A stretch of 20,129 nucleotides of DNA, from positions 1 through 20,129 of the forward strand of contig MFFV01000035.1 of the NCBI GenBank assembly GCA_001777995.1, written 5' to 3'. Source of the stretch: Candidatus Falkowbacteria bacterium RIFCSPLOWO2_02_FULL_45_15. GTDB taxonomy: Bacteria > Patescibacteriota > Patescibacteriia > Patescibacteriales > XYC2-FULL-47-12. The notes beneath the pieces were generated by a model. It was not told the origin of the DNA. It made no database searches and saw only the letters and a list, made by a program, of their open reading frames with translations. Positions 12,976 through 19,440 of the stretch are shown here, in pieces (the stretch's first letter is position 1; the number at the start of each line of letters is the position of its first letter). A program made the translations under genes and the position numbers.

Positions 12976-14268
12976 ATGGCAGAAATTTTCATCTACGACG
13001 AATTTACTCCCGAAGACACCGCGATGATGCAGGCGCTGTATTCGCGCAGCCCGCAGAGCGTGGTTGAACATGTTAAAAAAGTAAAAGAAACCGGTTCGGG
13101 AAAATTTATGGAGCGCTTTTACGTCGGCTACGGGCACGCGAGCATTGCCGATTGCGGCTCCACCACTATTTTTATTGAAAATATAAGTATTTTAGCGGAT
13201 AAAGTAGTGCAGGATTGGCCGCTTTACTCCGGGCAGGAAACCAGCACGCGCTATGTTGATATGTCTAAACAATCAATCATTGATCCGGCTGGTACGCCGG
13301 AATCAAAAGCGATTTTAGACAAATGGATGCGATTTTACTTATCCAGCTTGGCAGAAGTGCAAACGCACCTTAAAAGCCAGTATCCTAAAAAACCGGAGGA
13401 AAAAGATGTTGTTTATGAAAAAGCGATTCAAGCTCGTTCTTTTGATATTTTGCGCGGTTTTTTGCCAGCCGGTATTACGACGCAGCTGTCTTGGCATACA
13501 AATTTGCGGCAAGCGTGGGATAAGCTATCTTTAATGGTTCATCATCCGCTGGCAGAAGCAAGAGAGTTGGCGGCAAATATTTTAAATAAGCTAAAAGAAA
13601 AATATCCGCACAGCTTTAGTTTTGAGCCAACGCCAGAGCAAAAAGATTACCGCGAGAGGTTAATGAAAAAATACGCTTATTACCAGCCGCTTTACTTAAC
13701 GCCCGAATTTTCTTACGCTACTACTATCGCGGCCGAACAATTAAATCAGTACCGCGATATTTTAGCGCGGCCGCTCAAAACCGGCCTGCCTCACTTTTTA
13801 AGCGAACTGGGACAAATTACTTTTGAATTTTTACTGGACTTTGGCTCGTTCCGAGATTTGCAGCGCCACCGCAACGGCGTCTGCCGCATGCCGCTGTTAA
13901 CGACTGACTACGGCTTTCAAAGTTGGTACTTAGAGCAGTTGCCGCCCGTCTTGCGCGAGCGGGCGATGCAATTGATTGCCGAACAAAAACAAGCCATTGC
14001 CAATTTAAATGACAAATCGGAAAATAAGCAGTATTATGTTTCCATGGGCTTTCTCGTCCCTTGCCGCGTTACTTACGGTTTGCCGGCGGCGGTATACGTG
14101 ACCGAGTTGCGATCGGGCGTTCCGGTGCATCCGACCTTACGGCGCATCGCGCACAAAATGCATCAAGCCCTGTTGGAAATAGATCCGGAATTAAAACTTT
14201 TAACTGACTTAAATCCGGATGATTGGGATGTAAGACGCGGGACGCAGGACATCACGCAAAAGTCTTAA
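12976..14268 (+). CDS. ThyX-like flavin-dependent thymidylate synthase, two-domain
   Basis: ThyX proteins convert dUMP to dTMP using FAD and methylene-tetrahydrofolate. Usual ThyX is about 220-250 residues and tetrameric; this protein has 430 and looks like two ThyX-type domains. In the first (about 1-210), GHASIADCGSTTIFIENIS (53-71) matches the ThyX helix, and SGQETSTRYVDMS (85-97) matches the second half of the signature RHRxxSxxxxSxRY, but DWP stands where RHR belongs. HTNLRQAWDKLSL (174-186) matches the usual NLRxxxxF region. In the second (about 240-430), DLQRHRNGVCRMPLLT (294-309) keeps RHR, but the Ser residues are missing. Activity as a thymidylate synthase is inferred from these motifs and from neighbours on the same pathway. 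It is flanked tightly by two inverted-repeat elements and has no Shine-Dalgarno. Confidence 0.82.
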   Translation: MAEIFIYDEFTPEDTAMMQALYSRSPQSVVEHVKKVKETGSGKFMERFYVGYGHASIADCGSTTIFIENISILADKVVQDWPLYSGQETSTRYVDMSKQSIIDPAGTPESKAILDKWMRFYLSSLAEVQTHLKSQYPKKPEEKDVVYEKAIQARSFDILRGFLPAGITTQLSWHTNLRQAWDKLSLMVHHPLAEARELAANILNKLKEKYPHSFSFEPTPEQKDYRERLMKKYAYYQPLYLTPEFSYATTIAAEQLNQYRDILARPLKTGLPHFLSELGQITFEFLLDFGSFRDLQRHRNGVCRMPLLTTDYGFQSWYLEQLPPVLRERAMQLIAEQKQAIANLNDKSENKQYYVSMGFLVPCRVTYGLPAAVYVTELRSGVPVHPTLRRIAHKMHQALLEIDPELKLLTDLNPDDWDVRRGTQDITQKS

Positions 14269-14347
14269 TGTCATTCCCGCGCAGGCGGGAATCTCATAAA
14301 AGACGGGCTAAAAAATTAACGGGATCCCCGCTTTCGCGGGGATGACA
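14269..14347. repeat. TGTCATTCCCGC inverted-repeat element, right of thyX-like gene
   Basis: A 79-bp element starting at the base after the ThyX-like TAA. The left arm is TGTCATTCCCGCGCAGGCGG plus GAAT; the right arm ends GCGGGGATGACA. The arms are imperfect (four mismatches over 24). Same family as 12887-12967. Confidence 0.87.
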
Positions 14348-14356
14348 CTCATACTT

Positions 14357-14935
14357 ATGTCTAAACTAATCCTCGCCGTCGTCGGTCTTCCCGGCTCGGG
14401 AAAAACGGAAGTAATAAATTATTTAATGCAAAAATTGAGTTGCCCCAAAGTTTATTTCGGCGATATCGTGATGGATGAATTAAAAAACCAGGGGTTGGAA
14501 GTCAACGAAGTTAATGAGCGCAAAATCAGAGAGAGCTTGCGGGAAACATACGGCATGGCTGCCATGGCCATTAAGAGTTTGCCTAAAATTAAAGATGCTT
14601 TAGTAACCAATAATCACTTGCTGGTAGAAAGTTTATACAGCTGGGAAGAATATTTAATTTTGCAGGAAGAATTTGGCGATGATTTTAAAACATTGGCGGT
14701 TTACGCGTCGCCGGCAACGCGCTATGCCCGTCTGCACCAAAGACCAGTGCGTCCCCTGACAGAAGCCGAAGCCCGTAGCCGCGATTATTCTCAAATTACT
14801 AATCTGCGTCAAGCCGGACCGATTTCCATAGCCGATTACACGGTGATAAATGAAGGAACGATGGAAGAACTGTACGTGCAAGTTGACAAACTCGCCACTA
14901 AATTAAATCTAAAATCTTTACCCCAGGTAGTATAG
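14357..14935 (+). CDS. P-loop nucleotide kinase, UPF0200/AAA-type (dephospho-CoA-kinase-like)
   Basis: The 192-residue protein begins MSKLILAVVGLPGSGKTEVI, a Walker A P-loop at residues 10-17. It continues with features of the UPF0200 kinase-like family known mainly from archaea: VYFGDIVMDELKNQGLEVNE, then IRESLRETYGMAAMAIKSLP, then LAVYASPATRYARLHQRPVR, then RDYSQI and ADYTVINEGTMEEL near the C-terminus. Substrate unknown. A (deoxy)nucleoside monophosphate kinase role is suggested by its place between ThyX-like and thymidylate kinase genes. An in-frame ATG at 14342 lies in the repeat element, so 14357 is the likelier start. The last codons (LPQVV-stop) are supplied by the palindromic repeat at 14917-14956. 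Confidence 0.82.
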   Translation: MSKLILAVVGLPGSGKTEVINYLMQKLSCPKVYFGDIVMDELKNQGLEVNEVNERKIRESLRETYGMAAMAIKSLPKIKDALVTNNHLLVESLYSWEEYLILQEEFGDDFKTLAVYASPATRYARLHQRPVRPLTEAEARSRDYSQITNLRQAGPISIADYTVINEGTMEELYVQVDKLATKLNLKSLPQVV

Positions 14936-14956
14936 CAAGTTACTACACGAGGTAAA
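14917..14956. repeat. Palindromic repeat TTTACCC...GTAGT / ACTACACGAGGTAAA (copy 2)
   Basis: Arms 14917-14931 and 14942-14956, the same layout as 3986-4022. The left arm encodes the C-terminus of the kinase gene and the TAG stop begins at its edge. Confidence 0.65.
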
Positions 14957-14965
14957 TCTAAAATT

Positions 14966-14997
14966 AACAAGGAGGCATGCTTATCGGCGTGCTTTTT
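14966..14997 (+). terminator. AACAAGGAGG-hairpin-T-run element (copy 2), probable terminator
   Basis: AACAAGGAGG runs into the stem GCATGC-TTATCG-GCGTGC (14975-14992, one G-U pair) followed by TTTTT. It lies between the kinase and tmk-dut genes and shares its layout with 12205-12238. It could be a terminator or an attenuator. Confidence 0.5.
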
Positions 14998-15028
14998 ATA
15001 TATCTAATATTAAATTAAATCTTTTATT

Positions 15029-16285
15029 ATGTTTTTCAAAGATGATCTAACAACTAATAGCGCCCCCGCCAATCAGCCTAGCGGTAAGTTTATCGTTATT
15101 TACGGCATTAATAATTTAGGTAAAACCACGCAGGCGAAAATGCTGGTAGCTAAATTGCGGCAGGAAGGATTAGCGGCGGAATATATCAAATACCCTATTT
15201 ATGATTTAGCGCCTTCCGGCACCCTAATTAACGATTATCTGCGCCAGGGCAATTTCCATAAATTAACCCCGCGGGAAGCCCAAATAATTTATACTCTTAA
15301 CCGCACCCAGTACGAAACGGCCTTGCGGCAAAAATTAGCGCAAGGAATTTATATAGTCGCGGAAGATTATATCGGCACCGGCTTAGCTTGGGGAATCGGC
15401 ACGGGCGTAGACGAACAATTTTTAAAATTTATTAATTCTCATCTGGCAAAGGAGGACTTGGCCATTTTATTGGACGGCTACCGCTTTAGCGAGGGCGTAG
15501 AAACCAACCATCGGCACGAACAAAATGAAACTTTGACCGACACGGTTCGTTTAATCCACTTGCGCCTCGCCGAAGAACGAAACTGGCAGATTATTAACGC
15601 TAACCAAACTATTGAGCAAGTACACAAAGCGATTTGGGAGCGGGTGAAAAAAATTATTCCCTCCGCGGACGATAGTTATGACTTGGAGGCAATGATCAAA
15701 GAAGCTTATCCGCAAGCCAGTGCGGATAAACTGCCTCCTGCTTTCAATGCCACTACCGTTATTAACCCTTTAGCCTCGCCCAACAAAAATAGCGGCGCTA
15801 ATCCGCGCTTGCTCCAACCAGAAGAAAAAATTCCGGAACCGACGTTAAATTTTTATCCGGAATTAGTTATTCCGATACAAAAGTTAACGCCGGAAGCAAA
15901 ACTGCCTACTCGCGCCCATAGCGACGACGCCGGATTTGATTTATACGCCAATGATAACTATACGCTCTATGAGCAGGAAATAGTGGCTGTCGGCACGGGC
16001 ATTGCGGCCGCTATCCCCGACGGCTACGCCGGGCTGATTTGGGATAAAAGCGGTTTAGCATCTCAAGGGTTAAAAACGGCCGGAGGCGTTATTGATTCAA
16101 CTTACCGCGGCGAAATCAAAGTAGTCGTTATCAACCTCTCCGGCGACATCCTGCATATTGCCCAAGGCCAAAAAATCGCCCAAATTTTAATCCAAAAAAT
16201 AGAAACGCCAACCATTTGCGAGGTTGGCGAATTAAAAAGAACGCAAAGAGACGATGGGGGATTTGGCAGCAGCGGAGCGTTTTAA
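15029..16285 (+). CDS. Thymidylate kinase-dUTPase fusion protein
   Basis: The 418-residue protein joins two pathway enzymes. Residues about 19-210 are a thymidylate kinase (dTMP to dTDP): P-loop FIVIYGINNLGKTTQAKML (21-39), the region EDYIGTGLAWG (112-122) where the usual DR(Y/F) motif lies, and a C-terminal helix. The usual EGxDGxGKTT is altered to YGINNLGKTT, and the Arg of DR is missing. A Pro/Asn-rich linker (about 211-275) follows. Residues about 278-418 are a trimeric dUTPase (dUTP to dUMP) with all five motifs: DAGFDL (300-305), DKSGLA (339-344), GVIDSTYRGEI (353-363, with the catalytic Asp), GQKIAQILI (380-388) and GGFGSSG (410-416). Coupling sanitation of dUTP with dTMP phosphorylation fits the cluster. 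The first ATG is used; no Shine-Dalgarno is visible. Confidence 0.93.
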   Translation: MFFKDDLTTNSAPANQPSGKFIVIYGINNLGKTTQAKMLVAKLRQEGLAAEYIKYPIYDLAPSGTLINDYLRQGNFHKLTPREAQIIYTLNRTQYETALRQKLAQGIYIVAEDYIGTGLAWGIGTGVDEQFLKFINSHLAKEDLAILLDGYRFSEGVETNHRHEQNETLTDTVRLIHLRLAEERNWQIINANQTIEQVHKAIWERVKKIIPSADDSYDLEAMIKEAYPQASADKLPPAFNATTVINPLASPNKNSGANPRLLQPEEKIPEPTLNFYPELVIPIQKLTPEAKLPTRAHSDDAGFDLYANDNYTLYEQEIVAVGTGIAAAIPDGYAGLIWDKSGLASQGLKTAGGVIDSTYRGEIKVVVINLSGDILHIAQGQKIAQILIQKIETPTICEVGELKRTQRDDGGFGSSGAF

Positions 16286-16370
16286 CCCTTAAAACAAGCC
16301 TTAATGTTTAGTTTTCCTGCATTCTTCACATCCTCTAACTTATCTTAAAATGTAACTAAAGTCAACTTAC

Positions 16371-16399
16371 TTGTTTTTCTTCTGTATTTAAGCTAAACT
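16371..16399 (+). promoter_or_regulatory. Promoter for the 16428-16829 gene
   Basis: TTGTTT (16371-16376), 17 bases, TAAACT (16394-16399). A leader of about 22 bases containing AGGAGG would follow. Confidence 0.55.
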
Positions 16400-16427
16400 A
16401 AAATCAAAAAATCATAGGAGGATAATT

Positions 16428-16829
16428 ATGCTTGTTCTTTTTATTGCTAAAAAAGGGGTATCTAACGCTATGCTTGCGAGTGTTTTTCGTTATGCATTAA
16501 AATGCGATGTTATATCCTATGAGGCCAATGATTTAGGGAAAAAACTGATGCGGGAAAAGCCCCAGATTATTATTGTCTTACAAGAAGTGATCTGGGACAA
16601 AATTTATGTTCAGCGAGTGTACTCGCAACTAAGAGAATTTTTCTCCGATTCCCCCATTATCTGGATCAGCGGATTACCTGTTGTGCGCGCAAAAAATTTT
16701 ATTAATTCATTGGACCCCAGAAACATTGAATACTTTTTTTCCTATTATCCTAACGGGCAAATTTTTGCAAAAATTATTAATGCTATCCAAAATATCCAAC
16801 AAAAACTCCCCTCGGGCATTACCGCATAA
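16428..16829 (+). CDS. Receiver-like (CheY-fold) ORFan without phosphorylation Asp
   Basis: The 133-residue protein alternates predicted strands and helices in the order of a response-regulator receiver domain: MLVLFIAKKGVSNAMLASVF, KCDVISYEAN, a helix, KPQIIIVLQEVIW, a helix, SPIIWISGLP, a helix, NIEYFFSYYPNGQIFAKIIN, then AIQNI. The position where receiver domains carry the phosphorylated Asp (end of strand 3, IIIVLQE) has no Asp, and the N-terminal acidic pair is replaced by AKK. If the fold is right, it is a phosphorylation-independent pseudo-receiver; no output domain is attached. This is inference from pattern only. The gene has its own promoter, a canonical AGGAGG 7 bases before the ATG, and its own terminator. 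Confidence 0.7.
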   Translation: MLVLFIAKKGVSNAMLASVFRYALKCDVISYEANDLGKKLMREKPQIIIVLQEVIWDKIYVQRVYSQLREFFSDSPIIWISGLPVVRAKNFINSLDPRNIEYFFSYYPNGQIFAKIINAIQNIQQKLPSGITA

Positions 16830-16843
16830 TGCCCTTGTTTTTT
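16814..16843 (+). terminator. Intrinsic terminator overlapping the stop codon
   Basis: The perfect 8-bp stem GGGCATTA-CCGCA-TAATGCCC is followed by TTGTTTTTT. The TAA stop of the 16428-16829 gene (16827-16829) is part of the stem. Confidence 0.93.
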
Positions 16844-16863
16844 GCCCCAATTTTGATAGTATG

Positions 16864-16959
16864 TAATTAGTGTAAATTCGTCAATTTATTGGTGGTAATT
16901 TGTGGCATCTTAAAGCAACCACTAATTTTCACTAATCAATTTACTAATCTCCACGAATT
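16864..16959. repeat. AATTAGTG/CACTAATT inverted repeat upstream of gatB
   Basis: The left part has AATTAGTGTAAATTCGTCAA and TTGGTGGTAATTTGTGG; the right part has CCACTAATTTTCACTAATCA, ATTTACTAATC and TCCACGAATT. The two halves are degenerate inverted repeats of an AATTNGTGG-like unit. The element fills the gap up to the gatB ATG, so gatB has no normal ribosome-binding site. Confidence 0.65.
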
Positions 16960-18474
16960 ATGTACGACGTTATAATCGGCTTGGAAATCCACGTTCAGCT
17001 CAATACCAAGAGCAAGATGTTTTGCCGTTGCGCCAATTTAAACGAGGATTTAAACAAACAGCCGAACACTACGGTTTGCCCTATTTGCCTTGGACATCCC
17101 GGCACTTTGCCAGTAGCTAACCGGCAGGCGATTGAATGGACGATTTTAACCGGCTTAGCGCTAAATTGCAAAATAAACTCTTATTCTAAATTTGACCGCA
17201 AGCATTATTTTTATCCCGATTTGCCCAAAGCTTATCAAATCTCCCAATACGATTTGCCGCTTTGCTATGACGGTTCGCTTGAAGTTGACGGACATAATAT
17301 TGCCATCACCAGAATTCATTTGGAAGAAGACACGGGCAAACTAACGCATCCGGCAGGCAAAAATTATTCTTTGGCGGATTTTAACCGCGCCGGCGCGCCG
17401 CTGATGGAATTAGTCACCGAACCGGTTATCACCGCCGCCGCCGAAGCAAAAAAATTATGCCAAAGCTACCAGCAAATTTTGCGTTACTTGAAAATTTCCG
17501 AAGCGGATATGGAAAAAGGCCAGATGCGCTGCGAGGTTAATTTGAGCTTGCAGGAACGCGGTAAATGGAAATATGCGGGCGAAGGAAAAATTAAACCGCT
17601 CGGCAAATATAAACTCAACCCCAAAGTAGAAATAAAAAATATCAATTCTTTCCGTTCGGTGGAAAAAGCGGTTGCCTACGAAATTAAACGGCAAGCAGAA
17701 GCGCTAACTAACGGTAAACGGTTAATGCAAGAAACGCGCGGCTGGAATGACGCCCGCGGCACTACTATTAGCCAACGCTCTAAAGAAGAAGCGCATGATT
17801 ACCGCTATTTCCCTGACCCCGACATTTCTCCCTTGAAAATTGATTCGGCGTGGCGGGAAAAAATTAAAGCGGATTTGCCCGAGTTGCCGTTAACCAAAAA
17901 AGAGCGTTTTCGGCGCGAGTACGGCTTTTCCGATTATGACGCGACGGTTCTGACCGAAGACAAGGCAGTCGCGGATTACGCCGAAAAAGTTATTTCGGAA
18001 CTGCGTACTTGGGTGGCAGCGAACGGGCATAATTGGAAAACGGCGCATACTAAACTGGCTAAACTCACCGGCAACTGGATTGGCACTGAATTGTTTAAAT
18101 ATTTCAACGCCACTAAAACTGACATCGCCAAACTAAAAATAACGCCGGAGAATTTTGGCGAGTTTATCGCGCTCGTTTACGGCGACAAAGTAAACTCCAC
18201 TGCCGCCCAAATTATCTTTAAAGAAATGTTTGCGCGCGGCGGCGACCCGTCCGACATTATGGCGGCCAAAGGATTGGCGCAAATGGAGGATGAAGGTGGG
18301 CTACAAAATATCGTCCGACAAGTAATCAAGGATAATGCGCAAGTCGCGGCTGAATACAAAGCCGGCAAAATAAATGTCCTGCAATTTTTGGTTGGCAAGG
18401 TAATGGCCGCAAGCAGGGGCAAAGCCAACCCGCAAAAAGCGCAGGAGTTATTACTAAAAATATTAAGTGAGTAA
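16960..18474 (+). CDS. gatB: Asp/Glu-tRNA(Asn/Gln) amidotransferase subunit B
   Basis: GatB phosphorylates and transamidates Glu-tRNA(Gln) or Asp-tRNA(Asn) within the GatCAB complex. The N-terminus has the diagnostic IIGLEIHVQLNTKSKMFCRC and CPICLGHPGTLPV, with the four Cys residues at 22, 24, 40 and 43 of the zinc site. Further landmarks are KHYFYPDLPKAYQISQYDLP, HLEEDTGKL, DFNRAGAPLMELVTEP, EKGQMRCEVNLSL, KVEIKNINSFRSVEKAV and DYRYFPDPDISP. The C-terminal YqeY-like domain (about 360-504) follows. The length of 504 slightly exceeds the usual 470-490, partly from a Lys/Gly-rich insert at about 206-225. gatA and gatC are not nearby, unlike in many bacteria. Confidence 0.96.
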   Translation: MYDVIIGLEIHVQLNTKSKMFCRCANLNEDLNKQPNTTVCPICLGHPGTLPVANRQAIEWTILTGLALNCKINSYSKFDRKHYFYPDLPKAYQISQYDLPLCYDGSLEVDGHNIAITRIHLEEDTGKLTHPAGKNYSLADFNRAGAPLMELVTEPVITAAAEAKKLCQSYQQILRYLKISEADMEKGQMRCEVNLSLQERGKWKYAGEGKIKPLGKYKLNPKVEIKNINSFRSVEKAVAYEIKRQAEALTNGKRLMQETRGWNDARGTTISQRSKEEAHDYRYFPDPDISPLKIDSAWREKIKADLPELPLTKKERFRREYGFSDYDATVLTEDKAVADYAEKVISELRTWVAANGHNWKTAHTKLAKLTGNWIGTELFKYFNATKTDIAKLKITPENFGEFIALVYGDKVNSTAAQIIFKEMFARGGDPSDIMAAKGLAQMEDEGGLQNIVRQVIKDNAQVAAEYKAGKINVLQFLVGKVMAASRGKANPQKAQELLLKILSE

Positions 18475-18643
18475 CTTCTGATTGGTTATTTATTCGCGGC
18501 ATTAGTATAGTTGCAGAAAGTGTTAAGTCCGCATAGCGCGTTCGTATTAATGGTTCGCTAACTTAATAAGGCCGGTATTAAAGCTGATTGAACTACTTAT
18601 ACACAATCAAAAATTTTGTTTAATATTAGATAAAAAAACTGTG
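18475..18643. other. Intergenic stretch with nothing recognised
   Basis: This is the first part of the 426-base gap between gatB and the next certain gene. I see no coding frame, tRNA or clear hairpin here. The rest of the gap holds a promoter, a short ORF, a terminator and a second hairpin. Confidence 0.6.
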
Positions 18644-18673
18644 TTTGACAGAATAGCCGCTGATGCCTTAGAA
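18644..18673 (+). promoter_or_regulatory. Sigma-70 promoter of a short transcript
   Basis: TTGACA (from 18644) and TAGAAT (near 18668-18673) with an 18-base spacer. The nearest downstream signal is the strong terminator at 18772-18808, giving a predicted RNA of about 130 bases. Confidence 0.65.
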
Positions 18674-18688
18674 TAAGAAGCAGAAGCT

Positions 18689-18790
18689 ATGAACCGAAAA
18701 AAACAAAACCACTACCATAGAATAAACAACAAAAATCGTGCTGTTTTATTTTTTCCCTTGAATGGCTATTCAAAAAAACACCTCTCCTAA
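18689..18790 (+). CDS. Possible 33-residue peptide or leader ORF
   Basis: The frame starts at ATG 18689, about 10 bases after the expected transcription start. It encodes a basic, His/Asn/Lys-rich peptide beginning MNRKKQNHYHRINNKN and ending GYSKKHLS. Its TAA falls inside the stem-loop of the terminator at 18772-18808, an arrangement in which a ribosome at the end of the ORF would cover the terminator. No good Shine-Dalgarno is present. It could be chance. Confidence 0.25.
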   Translation: MNRKKQNHYHRINNKNRAVLFFPLNGYSKKHLS

Positions 18791-18808
18791 TCGGAGGGGT
18801 GTTTTTTT
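18772..18808. terminator. Strong bidirectional terminator
   Basis: The stem AAAAAAACACCTCTCC-TAATC-GGAGGGGTGTTTTTTT has 16 pairs with one G-U, ending in seven T on either strand. Confidence 0.95.
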
Positions 18809-18839
18809 AAGTAGTTCATTTTAAGCTCTTTAAAACGAT

Positions 18840-18866
18840 ATAAACCCAGCCAATGGCTGGTTTTAT
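18840..18866 (+). promoter_or_regulatory. Leader hairpin before the 18901-19386 gene
   Basis: ATAAACCCAGCC and GGCTGGTTTTAT pair around AAT with one mismatch. It lies between the terminator at 18772-18808 and the Shine-Dalgarno, so it would be in the 5' leader. A weak promoter (TTCATT, 18 bases, TATAAA ending near 18844) overlaps it. Confidence 0.45.
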
Positions 18867-18900
18867 ATAAATAAATTCAGGTTGAGGAAGGAGAATATAA

Positions 18901-19386
18901 ATGTCATCAGCCAAGAAACCTGGGGCGGACTCCGTAGCGGTTGTTGGCGAATTACTAAGCGCTGGTTATCAAGAAGCGCCTTATTTTCTTAAAGGTTGCT
19001 CCTTTTTAGCGCTACCTGAAGATGAAGAAAGTGAAACAGGCCTGGTATTAGTGGTGGGATTGAATGACTCGCAAAAGCAACGATTGCAAAATAACGCCGA
19101 GCGAAGAAAGACTGTTTTGTTAGCCGATGAAAAAATTGGCATCGGACTACCGCCAGAACTGCGAGAGAATGGTTTATTGCCGCGACTGCAAGTCTGCGCG
19201 GTAGTTACCGAGCCTAATTGTATCGCCGAGTTTAGAATTAATGATCTTCCCATATGTCCCTCCTGTTCCCGAGTATGGAACGAGGCAATAAAAAAATGGG
19301 AGACGTACAAGCGCCACATTATCCAAGACATGCGACGTGACGGTCGTTGCAAAATTGTCAACCGGACATGTGACAAGTGCGAATAA
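18901..19386 (+). CDS. ORFan with C-terminal CxxC...CxxC zinc-binding pattern
   Basis: I do not recognise the family. The 161-residue soluble protein has an N-terminal alpha/beta part (SVAVVGELLSAGYQEAPYFL, GLVLVVGLNDSQKQRLQNNA, KTVLLADEKIGIGLPPELRE). The C-terminal part carries two CxxC pairs, CPSC (119-122) and CDKC (157-160), separated by a charged helix (NEAIKKWETYKRHIIQDMRR). Four such cysteines commonly bind one zinc, and nearby C107 and C150 could also take part. DNA, RNA or protein binding are all possible. The Shine-Dalgarno GAGGAAGGAG is strong and fixes the start. The gene has its own terminator, converging on miaA. Confidence 0.75.
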   Translation: MSSAKKPGADSVAVVGELLSAGYQEAPYFLKGCSFLALPEDEESETGLVLVVGLNDSQKQRLQNNAERRKTVLLADEKIGIGLPPELRENGLLPRLQVCAVVTEPNCIAEFRINDLPICPSCSRVWNEAIKKWETYKRHIIQDMRRDGRCKIVNRTCDKCE

Positions 19387-19405
19387 TCATTTCTTGAGAG
19401 CGCCA

Positions 19406-19440
19406 AACGGGTTCACATATTTGAACCCGTTGATTTTTTT
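19406..19440 (+). terminator. Terminator of the 18901-19386 gene, overlapping the miaA stop
   Basis: The 10-bp stem AACGGGTTCA-CATATT-TGAACCCGTT is followed by GATTTTTTT on the plus strand. The miaA stop codon (19413-19415) lies in this hairpin, so the two convergent genes share it. Confidence 0.9.

Larger units (their letters stand above)
18680..18808 (+). ncRNA. Candidate small RNA or attenuated leader
   Basis: Promoter and terminator bracket about 130 bases. The RNA would contain a small stem TTGAAT-GGCT-ATTCAA before the terminator and a 33-codon ORF. It could be an independent small RNA, a tiny mRNA, or the leader of the 18901-19386 gene. The evidence is only the two flanking signals. 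Confidence 0.4.

Noticed and set aside
12887..14347. Insertion sequence or composite transposon around the thyX-like gene
   Set aside because: There is no transposase and no convincing target-site duplication; only the paired palindromic elements are supported.
14342..14356. Upstream ATG for the P-loop kinase
   Set aside because: It is part of the terminal repeat (GATGACA); the MSKLILAVVG start at 14357 gives the normal distance to the P-loop.
18475..18643. tRNA, tmRNA or other structural RNA in the gap after gatB
   Set aside because: No T-loop (GGTTCGANTCC) or acceptor pairing was found by eye; a covariance search would be needed to exclude a divergent RNA.
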